Positions 1-8,854 of a stretch of 37,063 nucleotides of DNA are shown piece by piece. The DNA comes from Gammaproteobacteria bacterium (GTDB taxonomy: Bacteria > Pseudomonadota > Gammaproteobacteria > Chromatiales > Sedimenticolaceae): assembly GCA_020445245.1 (NCBI GenBank), contig JAGRHB010000001.1, forward strand, positions 1-37,063, given 5' to 3'. Both the position numbers and the translations under genes were made by a program. Every line of letters begins with the position of its first letter. The stretch's first letter is position 1. The notes under the pieces are model-generated. The model saw nothing but the letters and a program-made list of their open reading frames with translations. It was not told the DNA's origin and made no database searches.

Positions 1-1479
1 GAAATAGGCGGCACGGTATCGGGTGCCATTGGGGTCATTCCAGAATCCGAGCGGCATGCTCGGGAACGGTGCAGTGCACACCAGTTCGCCCTTTTCCTCC
101 CGAACCGGGTGACCGTCCTCGTCGAACACCTCGACCCGCATGCCCAGCCCGCGGCACTGCAGTTCTCCACGCCAGACCGGCAGCACCACGCTGCCCAGTG
201 CAAAGCACGAGATGATGTCAGTACCGCCGGAGATCGACGACAGACAGACATCTCGCTTGATCTTGCTGTAGACGTAGTCGAAGCCTTCCGCTGCGAGCGG
301 AGAGCCCGTCGACAGGATGGTCTTCAGCGTGTCCAGTCTGTGCGTCTCGCCAGGCCGCAGCTGTGACTTCCGCAGGGCGTCCAGATACTTGGCTGAGGCA
401 CCGAATACCGTGATGCCGACCTCGTCTGCGTAGTCGAAGAGCGCATTGCCATCGGGAAAGAACGGTGAGCCATCGTACAGGGCCAGCGTCGCCCCGCTGG
501 CAAGTGCCGAGACCAGCCAGTTCCACATCATCCAACCGCAGGTCGTGAAGTAAAAAACGACATCACCGTGATGGATGTCAGTGTGCAGCTGATGTTCCTT
601 CAGATGCTGCAGCAAGGTACCACCGGCGCCGTGCACGATACATTTGGGTACACCGGTGGTGCCCGAGGAATACATGATGTACAGCGGGTGATCAAACGGC
701 AGCTGCACGAACTCGATCTCGCCGCTCGCCGGTTGCGCAGCGAAGTCATCAAGCAGGACTGCCCCGGAGATGCCGGACAGGTCCGGGGCAACGCTCGCAT
801 AGGGCACGACAACGACCCTCTGCAGGCTGGGCAATGCCGCGACAATCTCGATGAGCTTGTCCAGTGAGTCGTGTGTCTTTCCGCCGTAGAAGTAGCCGTC
901 AACGGCGAACAACACCTGCGGCTCGATCTGGCCAAAGCGATCCAGCACGCCCTGCGCGCCGAAGTCGGGTGAGCACGAGGACCATACAGCGCCAATCGCC
1001 GTCGTAGCCAACATTGCGACTACGGTTTCAGGTATGTTCGGCATGAACCCGGCAACGCGGTCGCCGGGCCGAAGACCGCAACCCTGCAATGCCTTGGCCA
1101 GTTCCGCCACACGCGCATGGAGTTCGGCAAATGTGAGGCTGGAGGCCCTGCGGTCCTCGCCACGAAAATAAACTGCGACAGCATCGTCGCGACGTCTCAG
1201 CAGATTCTCGGCGAAGTTCAGATGTGCATCAGGAAACCAGCGGGCGCCAGGCATTTCCTGCGCATCCACCAGGACGGCATCACCACGATGCGCCGCCCTT
1301 ACCTCGCCGAATTCCCACACCAGCGACCAGAATGACTCCGGTTGCGCGACTGACCACGCATACAGATCGCCGAACGTCTCGATCGACATGGCGTGGCGCC
1401 GGTTGACCAGTGCCACGAACTGCGTGACCAGGGCCCCTGAAACCCTGTCTCGCGATGGCTGCCAGATTGGCACCGTCAT
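1..1479 (-). CDS. Acetoacetyl-CoA synthetase (acetoacetate--CoA ligase), 3' end cut by window
   Basis: This gene would activate acetoacetate to acetoacetyl-CoA with ATP in the cytoplasm. The minus strand is open from an ATG at 1479 to the window edge, giving 493 codons of a family that is usually about 650 residues, so the C-terminal subdomain lies outside. The N-terminus (MTVPIWQPS, then [18 protein letters not shown]) is characteristic of acetoacetyl-CoA synthetases rather than acetyl-CoA synthetases. The AMP-binding P-loop [10 protein letters not shown] is followed by IVHGAGG, and later by [11 protein letters not shown] and STGSPL. The start lies 5 nt after the stop of the stress-protein gene, so translation is probably coupled and the gene is the last visible member of the operon. 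An acyl-CoA synthetase of close specificity is the only realistic alternative. Confidence 0.9.
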   Translation of the reverse strand, partial: MTVPIWQPSRDRVSGALVTQFVALVNRRHAMSIETFGDLYAWSVAQPESFWSLVWEFGEVRAAHRGDAVLVDAQEMPGARWFPDAHLNFAENLLRRRDDAVAVYFRGEDRRASSLTFAELHARVAELAKALQGCGLRPGDRVAGFMPNIPETVVAMLATTAIGAVWSSCSPDFGAQGVLDRFGQIEPQVLFAVDGYFYGGKTHDSLDKLIEIVAALPSLQRVVVVPYASVAPDLSGISGAVLLDDFAAQPASGEIEFVQLPFDHPLYIMYSSGTTGVPKCIVHGAGGTLLQHLKEHQLHTDIHHGDVVFYFTTCGWMMWNWLVSALASGATLALYDGSPFFPDGNALFDYADEVGITVFGASAKYLDALRKSQLRPGETHRLDTLKTILSTGSPLAAEGFDYVYSKIKRDVCLSSISGGTDIISCFALGSVVLPVWRGELQCRGLGMRVEVFDEDGHPVREEKGELVCTAPFPSMPLGFWNDPNGTRYRAAYF

Positions 1480-1484
1480 TCAAC

Positions 1485-1913
1485 TCAAGGCCGTATCACC
1501 AGCACCGAACAATGTGCACGCTCCACCACGTGCGTGGTGCTCGAACCGAGGAACACCTTGCTGATATCGCGACGGCGTGCCGGCATCACGATCAGATCGA
1601 TCTGCTTGTCGCGCGCATAGGTGACGATGAACTTGTGCGGGCTGCCCTCGCCGACATCGCAGCGGACATTGTCGGGATCGGCAAACCGCGCCTTGACCAG
1701 CTTCTCCATCTCGACGCAGACCTCCTTGCGCGCACGTTCGATTGCATCCTTGGGAAAGTAGCTGGCCACCACCGGCATGTTGAAGTCAGGGATCACGGTG
1801 ACCACAGTGATTCGGGCGCCATAGCGGTCGGCCAGGTCCTGCGCGATAGCGATCGCCCGCAACGTAAGATCGGTCTCTTCCAGGTCGATGGGAAGCAGGA
1901 TTTCCTTGAACAT
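1485..1913 (-). CDS. Universal stress protein (UspA family), TRAP-associated
   Basis: A 142-residue single-domain Usp protein, the normal length. The N-terminus MFKEILLPIDLEE is the usual first beta strand, and the C-terminal GSSTTHVVERAHCSVLVI matches the final helix and strand. In the ATP-binding signature G-x2-G-x9-G-S/T only the last Gly-Ser is present. The two earlier glycine positions appear to be Met and Arg (MPARRRDIS), so nucleotide binding may be altered. It starts 14 nt after the TRAP permease stop with GGAGA upstream. Usp genes are known next to TRAP transporters (TeaD beside TeaABC in Halomonas), and a role in tuning transporter activity is inferred from that precedent. Confidence 0.9.
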   Translation of the reverse strand: MFKEILLPIDLEETDLTLRAIAIAQDLADRYGARITVVTVIPDFNMPVVASYFPKDAIERARKEVCVEMEKLVKARFADPDNVRCDVGEGSPHKFIVTYARDKQIDLIVMPARRRDISKVFLGSSTTHVVERAHCSVLVIRP

Positions 1914-1927
1914 TTCAGGTCTCCGGA

Positions 1928-4516
1928 TCAGGCCGGCTGGGCCGCGGGTGAATCAGGGTCTTTGCGGCGCAACTGCAACCGCCAGATCAGGGCCAACAGT
2001 ATCAATGCCGGGATGAACATCAGGTGCTTCGGTGGGCGGTCGGCCTCGATCTGCAGATTGACGATCTCCCAGTCGAAATCGATGCCGACCTGCTGTGCGT
2101 CACTGCCGAACATCACGTTGTCCGCCAGTATCCTGCCCTCCTCCTCGCGAATCTCCAGGCCGGCCGCCGCCAGGCGCTGCAGACCGTCACCGCCTTTGCC
2201 GAGCGGCAGCAGCACCGTGCGGGTCATGAACTTCCCTTCCAGGTTTTCGCCCTGCACCACCATCTGCAACTTGCCGCCATCAGGCACACTGGCTGCCTGC
2301 TCGACCAGTTGCGAGGCCGGGATCAAATGTGTCGGCGCATAGATCTCGTCCCACCAGAACCCCGGTCGGAACAGCGTGAACGCGACCAGCAACAGCGCCA
2401 GTGATTCCCACAGGCGGCTTCGGACCAGCCAATAGCCCTGGGTGGCCGCGGCAAACAGCAGCATCGCCACGGTCGCCGAGGCGATCACCACGATGAGCTC
2501 GATCCAGTGATCGATGCCGATCAGCAGCAGTTGGGTATTGAAGATGAACAGGAAAGGCAGAATTGCCGTACGGATGTCGTACATGAAACCCTGGATACCT
2601 GTCTTGATCGGGTCGCTCTTGGCAATCGCCGCGGCGGCAAATGCGGCCAACCCGACCGGTGGCGTGTCGTCCGCGAGTATGCCGAAATAGAACACGAACA
2701 TATGCACCGCAATCAACGGCACGATAATGCCGTTGATCGACGCGAGCGACACCACTACCGGCGCCATCAGGCTGGATACCACGATGTAGTTGGCCGTGGT
2801 GGGTAGCCCCATTCCGAGGATGATGCAGATCATCGCGGTGAAGATGAGTGCGGCCATCAGATTACCGCCCGAAATGAACTCGACGAATTCGATCATCACC
2901 TGGCCGATACCGGTCAGCGTGATGGTGCCGACGATGATGCCCGCAGCAGCAGTCGCGACGCCGATACCGATCATATTGCGTGCACCGTGCGCCAGGCCAT
3001 CGATGCATTCGGTCATGCCGCGCCTGACCTGGCCTTGCATTGAACTGCCACGGAAATAGGCCAGCAGCGGCCGCTGCGTCAGCACGATCACGATCATCAG
3101 TACAGTGGCCCAGAAAGCGGACAGCCCGGGCGAGAAACGCTCGACCACCAGGCACCACATGAGCACCACGATAGGCAACAGGAAATACAGCCCGGCCTTC
3201 ACCGTGGGACCTGTCTCCGGCAGCTCCAGCAATGCGCTGGCAGGATCATCCATCTGCAGCTCCGGATAGGTGGTCGCAAACTTCAACAACCCCACATAGG
3301 CGATGCCAACCAATACCGCGACGATGTAGATGGCACTCGCACCCGCGACATCCTTGATCCAGCCGATCCCGTAGTACACCAGGAAGCCGATCACACAGGC
3401 CCCGGACACTATCCCCGCGAAAGTCATCAGGCGTTGCGCAATCGTCGGATGGCGACGCCGCGGCAACCCTTTCATACCCGCCTTCAGCGCCTCCAGATGC
3501 ACGATGTAGAACAACGCGATGTAAGAAATGATCGCTGGCAGGATCGCATGTCTGATCACCTCCAGATAGGAGATGCCGACATACTCGATCATCAGGAAAG
3601 CGGCGGCGCCCATCACCGGCGGCGTCAACTGGCCGTTGGTCGATGCGGCGACTTCGACGGCACCGGCCTTGGTTCCCGGAAACCCGACACGCTTCATCAG
3701 GGGGATCGTGAAGGTCCCGGTGGTCGCCACGTTGGCGATCGACGAGCCCGAGATCAGCCCTGTGGTGGCGGAAGCCACGACCGCCGCCTTGGCCGGGCCG
3801 CCCTTCAAATGCCCGAGCAGAGCGAACGCCACTTTGATGAAATAGTTGCCCGCCCCGGCCTGGTCGAGCATGGCGCCGAACAGGACGAACAGGAACACGA
3901 AACTGGTGGAGACTCCGAGCGCAATGCCAAACACTCCCTCGGTGGTCAGCCACTGGTGCGACATCACCTTGCTCAGACTCTGCCCCTTGTGCGCGATCAC
4001 GTCCGGCATATAGGGCCCGCCGAAGGTGTAGGCGAGGAACACGATCGCGACGATCATCAGCGGTGGCCCGAGCGCACGACGCGTGGCCTCGAGCAGCATC
4101 AACATGCCGACTACCGCGGTCACCAGGTCGAAGGTCGTCGGCGAGCCGGAGCGACCGGACAACTCACTGTAGAAGATGGCGATGTAGGCCGCGCTGAACG
4201 CGCCGAGTGCGGCAAACACCCAGTCCTGGATCGGGACATGGTCACGCGGTGAGCGCCGGAACGCGGGAAACGCCGTGAACGCCAGGAAGATTGCGAATGC
4301 CAGATGGATCGCACGCGCCTCGGTATTGTTGAATACGCCGAAGCCGAACAGGAACGGCAGTGGAGACGCATACCACAGCTGGAACAGGGACCACGCCAGT
4401 GGGACACCAAACAGCAGCTTGCCAGGCACACCACCGGGATGTCGCGCACCCGTGTCCACCTGTGCGACCAGTTCCTGCGCTCCGGTCTCCTTTGCGTCAG
4501 GTCTGTCTTCTGCCAT
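1928..4516 (-). CDS. TRAP transporter permease, fused small and large membrane subunits (DctQM-type)
   Basis: The 862-residue inner-membrane protein combines the 4-helix small and 12-helix large TRAP subunits, the usual form in TAXI-type systems. It should take substrate from the periplasmic binding protein encoded upstream and move it with a sodium or proton gradient. Many hydrophobic helices are visible, with conserved TRAP motifs such as ASATTGLISGSSIANV, TPPVMGAAAFLM, GMGLPTTANYIV and ADDTPPVGLAAFAAAA. The C-terminal ~130 residues add a periplasmic-looking segment and a last helix ending in basic residues. I chose ATG at 4516 because GGAGGTG stands just upstream. An in-frame GTG at 4528 is less likely. 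It lies about 165 nt downstream of the binding-protein gene. Confidence 0.93.
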   Translation of the reverse strand: MAEDRPDAKETGAQELVAQVDTGARHPGGVPGKLLFGVPLAWSLFQLWYASPLPFLFGFGVFNNTEARAIHLAFAIFLAFTAFPAFRRSPRDHVPIQDWVFAALGAFSAAYIAIFYSELSGRSGSPTTFDLVTAVVGMLMLLEATRRALGPPLMIVAIVFLAYTFGGPYMPDVIAHKGQSLSKVMSHQWLTTEGVFGIALGVSTSFVFLFVLFGAMLDQAGAGNYFIKVAFALLGHLKGGPAKAAVVASATTGLISGSSIANVATTGTFTIPLMKRVGFPGTKAGAVEVAASTNGQLTPPVMGAAAFLMIEYVGISYLEVIRHAILPAIISYIALFYIVHLEALKAGMKGLPRRRHPTIAQRLMTFAGIVSGACVIGFLVYYGIGWIKDVAGASAIYIVAVLVGIAYVGLLKFATTYPELQMDDPASALLELPETGPTVKAGLYFLLPIVVLMWCLVVERFSPGLSAFWATVLMIVIVLTQRPLLAYFRGSSMQGQVRRGMTECIDGLAHGARNMIGIGVATAAAGIIVGTITLTGIGQVMIEFVEFISGGNLMAALIFTAMICIILGMGLPTTANYIVVSSLMAPVVVSLASINGIIVPLIAVHMFVFYFGILADDTPPVGLAAFAAAAIAKSDPIKTGIQGFMYDIRTAILPFLFIFNTQLLLIGIDHWIELIVVIASATVAMLLFAAATQGYWLVRSRLWESLALLLVAFTLFRPGFWWDEIYAPTHLIPASQLVEQAASVPDGGKLQMVVQGENLEGKFMTRTVLLPLGKGGDGLQRLAAAGLEIREEEGRILADNVMFGSDAQQVGIDFDWEIVNLQIEADRPPKHLMFIPALILLALIWRLQLRRKDPDSPAAQPA

Positions 4517-4682
4517 GGTCACCTCCACGAGGCCGAGCGAACGGGCGTCGCACCCTGTTGCTGTACCGCACTTGGGAAGACCGGCAGTGCCTTCGGGGCA
4601 AAACTGTTGCGGCCGGTCTGGCCGATCCGGTTGGCCCGGGCCGGTGGTCTGTCTGCCACCATACCCGGTGCCATTGACCGCC

Positions 4683-5654
4683 CTACATCAATCCGGCTTC
4701 CTTGTAGTACTTCAACGCCCCGTCATGCAGCGGTGCGGACAACCCCGCCTTGACCATTTCCTCTTTCGTCAGGTGCTCGAACGACGGGTGCAACTTGCGA
4801 AAATCGTCGAAATTGTCGAACACCGCCTTGACCACCTGATAGACCGTCTCGGACGGCGTCCTGGTGGATGAAACGAAGGTCGCAGCGACACCGAAAGTCG
4901 TGACATCGTTGGCGCTACCGGTGTACATACCGCCCGGGATCACGGCTGCACGATAGTAAGGATTGTCGGCAATCAGCTTGTCGATGACCGGTCCCTCCAC
5001 TGGCACCAGCACGGTGTCGCAGGAGGTCGTGGCTTCCTTGATCGAACCGTTGGGATGACCGACGACATAGACCATGGCATCGATCTTGTTGTCGCACAAC
5101 GCCTGAGACTGTTCCGCGGCCTTGAGTTCCGACACCAGTTTGAAGTCTTCGTTGGCCCAGCCCTTTGCCGTCATCACCACTTCCATCGTGCCGCGCTGTC
5201 CCGACCCCGGGTTGCCGACGTTCACACGTTTGCCCTTGAGATCGTCAAAGGTCTTGATGCCGGAATCAGCGCGCGCCACCACGGTGAACGGCTCCGGGTG
5301 GATCGAGAACACTGCACGCAGTTCCTTGTCGGGACCCTGTTCGGCGAATTTGTCCGTGCCGTGGTAGGCATGATACTGCCAGTCGGACTGCGCAACCCCC
5401 ATATCCAGTTCGCCGGCGCGGATGGTATTGAGGTTATAGACCGAACCGCCTGTCGACTCGACGGAGCAGCGGACGCCGTGCTCCTTGCGCCCCTTGTTGA
5501 CCAGACGGCAGATTGCCCCGCCGGTCGGGTAATAGACACCGGTAACACCACCGGTACCGATGGTAATGAAGTTTTCGGCACTCGCGGTACCGACGGCGCC
5601 AAGGCCCAGACCTGCCACCAGCGACGCACAGAACAATAGTTTTCCACCAAACAT
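4683..5654 (-). CDS. TAXI-family TRAP transporter substrate-binding protein
   Basis: A 323-residue periplasmic binding protein. The first ~26 residues form a signal peptide ending in GTASA, followed by the family hallmark [20 protein letters not shown]. Later [19 protein letters not shown] and [10 protein letters not shown] are typical TAXI ligand-binding segments. It delivers substrate to the fused permease encoded next. TAXI proteins of known ligand mostly bind glutamate/glutamine-like or other carboxylates. Here the neighbouring GABA catabolic genes make a GABA-like or C4-C5 amino/dicarboxylic substrate plausible, but this is inference. The start is supported by GGGAGGA upstream. Confidence 0.93.
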   Translation of the reverse strand: MFGGKLLFCASLVAGLGLGAVGTASAENFITIGTGGVTGVYYPTGGAICRLVNKGRKEHGVRCSVESTGGSVYNLNTIRAGELDMGVAQSDWQYHAYHGTDKFAEQGPDKELRAVFSIHPEPFTVVARADSGIKTFDDLKGKRVNVGNPGSGQRGTMEVVMTAKGWANEDFKLVSELKAAEQSQALCDNKIDAMVYVVGHPNGSIKEATTSCDTVLVPVEGPVIDKLIADNPYYRAAVIPGGMYTGSANDVTTFGVAATFVSSTRTPSETVYQVVKAVFDNFDDFRKLHPSFEHLTKEEMVKAGLSAPLHDGALKYYKEAGLM

Positions 5655-5827
5655 TGGAATATTCCTCCCGGTTGTTACCGGACCCCAACGGGACCGACTT
5701 TTTCATTCATCGAACGCAGCCTGCCGGCCAACAATTCGGCCGTCGGTATGCTTCTGATCATCCAGGCCCACCCGCAGCTTACACCCGCGCGGCCACTTCC
5801 CCATCTCCTCGTAACGGGCTCGAGCCC

Positions 5828-7114
5828 TTACCCTTTATCCAGGGATTCGAGACACCGCTCGATGATAACCATACCCTCTTCCACCAACTCATCGGAACCG
5901 GTGACAGGCACCAGGATACGAATCACATTGCCGTACATGCCGCACGACAACAGGATCAACCCACGCTCGGCCGCCAGCTTCACGAGTCTGCGAGCAAGAC
6001 CGGCGTCCGCGACACGTTTGCCGTCAAGCGTTGTGAACAACTCCATCGCAACCATCGAACCGAGTCCGCGTACATCGCCAATGCAGTCATGCCGCTGCGC
6101 CATCGCATCCAGGCGCGCCATGAGACGGCCGCCCAGCGCCAGACTCCGTGCGAAGATGTCCTCTTCCTCAAAGATATCGAGTACGGCAAGCGCCGCCACA
6201 CAGGCCAGGGGGTTGCCGGCGTAAGTGCCCCCCAGCCCACCGGGACCGACGCTGTCCATGATGTCCTCACGCCCGACGACCGCCGAAATCGGAAATCCCC
6301 CGGCAATACTCTTGGCCAGTGTGATCAGATCAGGCACCACACCACTGTGTTCGATCGCAAACATCCTGCCCGTGCGCCCCGCGCCCGCCTGGATCTCATC
6401 GTCAATCAGCAGGATGCCATGTGCATCGCACAGTACACGCAGGCGCTGGAGAAACTCCGGCGGTGCCACATAGAACCCCCCTTCCCCCTGCACCGGCTCG
6501 ACGATAATCGCTGCGACCCGCGATGGCTCCACATCTGCTTTGAGGAGATTGTCGATCGCCGCCAGCGACTGCTCCACCGATATACCGTGCACCTCGATCG
6601 GAAAAGGCGCGTGGAAGATATCGCCGGGAAACGGGCCAAACCCCGTCTTGTAGGGAGATACCTTGCCGGTCAGGCCCAGCGTCATCATCGTGCGCCCGTG
6701 GTAGCCCCCATTGAACGCGATGATCGCTGGCCGACCGGTGTAGGCGCGCGCGATCTTGACTGCGTTCTCGACGGCCTCGGCGCCTGTGGTCAGAAACAGC
6801 GTCTTCTTGGGATCGCCACCCGGCGCCAGTGTGTTCAGCCGCTCTGCCAGCGCCACATAGGGTTCGTAAGGCAGCACTTGAAAACAGGTATGCGTGTATT
6901 GCGCCAACTGGTGTTGGACCGCCGCCATCACCTTCGGATGCCGGTGCCCGGTGTTGAGCACACCGATTCCACCGGCAAAGTCGATGTAGCGCCTGCCGTC
7001 CACATCCCATACCTCGGCATTCTCGGCACGCACCGCATAGATGTCGTGCATGTTCGCGACACCGCGTGCGACGGCCCGGTTGCGACGGGCGAGGAGGTCG
7101 GCATTCCTGGTCAT
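5828..7114 (-). CDS. gabT: 4-aminobutyrate aminotransferase (class III, PLP)
   Basis: It transfers the amino group of 4-aminobutyrate to 2-oxoglutarate, giving succinate semialdehyde and glutamate in the cytoplasm. The 428-residue length is normal. The PLP lysine is K268 in LITLAKSIAGGFP, the aspartate for the pyridine nitrogen is in LLIDDEIQAGAGRTG, and the phosphate-binding TTGAEAVENAVK segment is intact. GGYHGRT is also conserved. It lies between gabD and the TAXI binding protein on the same strand, so the product should feed GabD. Related omega-amino-acid transaminases (for 5-aminovalerate or taurine) are possible substrates. A palindrome GGGCTCGAGCCC follows the stop at 5815-5826 but has no T-tract. 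Confidence 0.92.
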   Translation of the reverse strand: MTRNADLLARRNRAVARGVANMHDIYAVRAENAEVWDVDGRRYIDFAGGIGVLNTGHRHPKVMAAVQHQLAQYTHTCFQVLPYEPYVALAERLNTLAPGGDPKKTLFLTTGAEAVENAVKIARAYTGRPAIIAFNGGYHGRTMMTLGLTGKVSPYKTGFGPFPGDIFHAPFPIEVHGISVEQSLAAIDNLLKADVEPSRVAAIIVEPVQGEGGFYVAPPEFLQRLRVLCDAHGILLIDDEIQAGAGRTGRMFAIEHSGVVPDLITLAKSIAGGFPISAVVGREDIMDSVGPGGLGGTYAGNPLACVAALAVLDIFEEEDIFARSLALGGRLMARLDAMAQRHDCIGDVRGLGSMVAMELFTTLDGKRVADAGLARRLVKLAAERGLILLSCGMYGNVIRILVPVTGSDELVEEGMVIIERCLESLDKG

Positions 7115-7179
7115 TTCAGATCGGCCTCGTCATAAACGCAGCACATGATGGCTCAAGTCCCCCAAGTTTTTCGCGGCTG

Positions 7180-8643
7180 TCAGGCGCCGATTCCACCCAG
7201 ACACAGATACTTGATTTCGAGGTATTCCTCGATCCCGTATTTCGAGCCCTCGCGACCGAGACCGGAGGACTTCACCCCGCCAAAAGGCGCAATTTCGGTC
7301 GAGATGACACCGGCATTGATACCCACCATGCCGTACTCCAGCGCCTCGGCCACACGCCAGACCCGCGCCAGATCGCGGCTGTAGAAATAAGCCGCCAGCC
7401 CGTACTCGGTGTCGTTGGCCAGGTCAATGGCTTCCTGTTCCGTCTTGAACCGGAACAGTGGTGCGAGCGGCCCGAAGGTTTCCTCACTCGCCACCGCCAT
7501 CGAACGACTCACGCCAGTCAACACCGTCGGTTGGAAGAATGTCCCACCCAGCGCGTGTCTTGCGCCGCCGGCCACCAGTTTCGCACCCTTGCCCAGTGCA
7601 TCTGCGATGTGTGACTCGACCTTTTGCACTGCGGCCTCATTGATCAATGGTCCCTGAACCACTCCCTCCTCCAGACCGTTGCCGACTTTCAGTCCCTGCC
7701 TTACCGCCGCCGAGAACCTGTCGGCGAAAGCATCGTAGATACCGTCCTGCACCAGAATGCGGTTGGCGCACACACAGGTTTGACCGCTGTTGCGGTATTT
7801 GGAGGCGATTGCACCCTCGACCGCCGCATCGAGGTCGGCATCATCAAACACGATGAATGGTGCATTGCCCCCCAGTTCGAGCGAGACCTTCTTGAGCGTA
7901 CCTGCACACTGCTGCATCAGCAGCCTGCCGACCGCCGTCGATCCGGTGAAGCTGAGCTTGCGTACGATCGGACTCGAGGTCATCTCACCGCCGATGGTCT
8001 TTGCGTCGCCGGTCACCACGTTGAGCACACCTGGCGGAACCCCCGCGCTTTCGGCCAGCTCACACAAGGCCAGCGCCGAATAGGGTGTCTCCAGTGCCGG
8101 CTTCACCACCATCGTGCAGCCCGCCGCGAGCGCCGCACCGGCCTTGCGCGTGATCATCGCGGACGGGAAGTTCCATGGCGTAATCGCGACGCAGACCCCG
8201 ACCGGTTGCTTGATCACGATGATCCGCTTGTCTGGCTGGTGCTGCGGAATAACGTCACCGTAGACCCGCCTGGCCTCCTCGGAGAACCATTCAATGAATG
8301 ACGCGGCGTAGGCGATTTCACCGCGCGCCTCTGCCAGGGGCTTGCCCTGCTCGCAGGTCATGATCAGCGCGAGGTCGTCCTGGTTGGCCAGGATCAGCTC
8401 GTACCACGCGCGCAGGCGGTCAGTGCGCGCCTTTGCCGTCAGGGCACGCCATTGTGGCAACGCGGACTCGGCTGCCAGCAGCGCCCGTCGGGTGTCGTCG
8501 GCCCCGCAATCAGGCACACTGCCGATCGACTCCCCAGTGGCCGGATTGCTGACGGTGACAGTGGCACCGCTTTGCGCATCCGTCCATCTGCCATCGACGT
8601 AACACTGCTGCCTGAACAGCTTACTGTTGGCCAAACCTCGCAA
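7180..8643 (-). CDS. gabD: Succinate-semialdehyde dehydrogenase (NADP-type)
   Basis: It oxidises succinate semialdehyde to succinate for the TCA cycle. The 487-residue protein is very close to E. coli GabD by eye. The active-site motif NSGQTCVCANR carries C290 with the second cysteine C292 (the redox pair known in GabD), and the general base is E256 in LELGGNAPF. ITPWNFP and SFTGSTAVG form the cofactor region. The start is a TTG at 8643, about 10 nt after an AAGGGAGGG ribosome-binding site. No ATG is available near the family's usual N-terminus (FRQQ). It is the first gene of the minus-strand catabolic operon and precedes gabT by 65 nt. Confidence 0.93.
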   Translation of the reverse strand: MRGLANSKLFRQQCYVDGRWTDAQSGATVTVSNPATGESIGSVPDCGADDTRRALLAAESALPQWRALTAKARTDRLRAWYELILANQDDLALIMTCEQGKPLAEARGEIAYAASFIEWFSEEARRVYGDVIPQHQPDKRIIVIKQPVGVCVAITPWNFPSAMITRKAGAALAAGCTMVVKPALETPYSALALCELAESAGVPPGVLNVVTGDAKTIGGEMTSSPIVRKLSFTGSTAVGRLLMQQCAGTLKKVSLELGGNAPFIVFDDADLDAAVEGAIASKYRNSGQTCVCANRILVQDGIYDAFADRFSAAVRQGLKVGNGLEEGVVQGPLINEAAVQKVESHIADALGKGAKLVAGGARHALGGTFFQPTVLTGVSRSMAVASEETFGPLAPLFRFKTEQEAIDLANDTEYGLAAYFYSRDLARVWRVAEALEYGMVGINAGVISTEIAPFGGVKSSGLGREGSKYGIEEYLEIKYLCLGGIGA

Positions 8644-8786
8644 CTGTCTGAACCCTCCCTTTGGCAGACACGGTCGGAACCCGCGGGTACCCGCGATGTC
8701 CCGCTGCAGGACTCGATGGACGACGGGGCTGAGGCGGACCTGCGCCGGACCTGGCCCGGTGCGCTCACCGCCATCCTGTCAATTGA

Positions 8787-8803
8787 AAAGCCTAGCAGGC
8801 TTT
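8787..8803 (-). terminator. Putative terminator hairpin after the MscS-like gene
   Basis: A perfect 7-bp inverted repeat, AAAGCCT and AGGCTTT, with a 3-nt loop lies 52 nt beyond the stop of the MscS-like gene. Read on the minus strand it ends in TTTT. The tail is short. It would separate the envelope block from the gabD operon. A second, GC-rich inverted repeat (CGGCCC and GGGCCG, 8811-8830) lies closer to the stop. Confidence 0.5.
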
Positions 8804-8854
8804 CGCCCCGCGGCCCAAAACCCCGGGCCGGGTGGTGGCATGCATGAGAGCCCG

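Noticed and set aside
5815..5826. Palindrome GGGCTCGAGCCC after gabT as a terminator
   Set aside because: It has no loop and no T-tract and sits right at the stop codon, so termination is not supported.
5654..7135. A 493-codon plus-strand open frame opposite gabT
   Set aside because: It lies antisense to a perfectly conserved gabT and its product is basic, His/Arg-rich and without recognisable domains, as expected for a shadow frame in GC-rich DNA.
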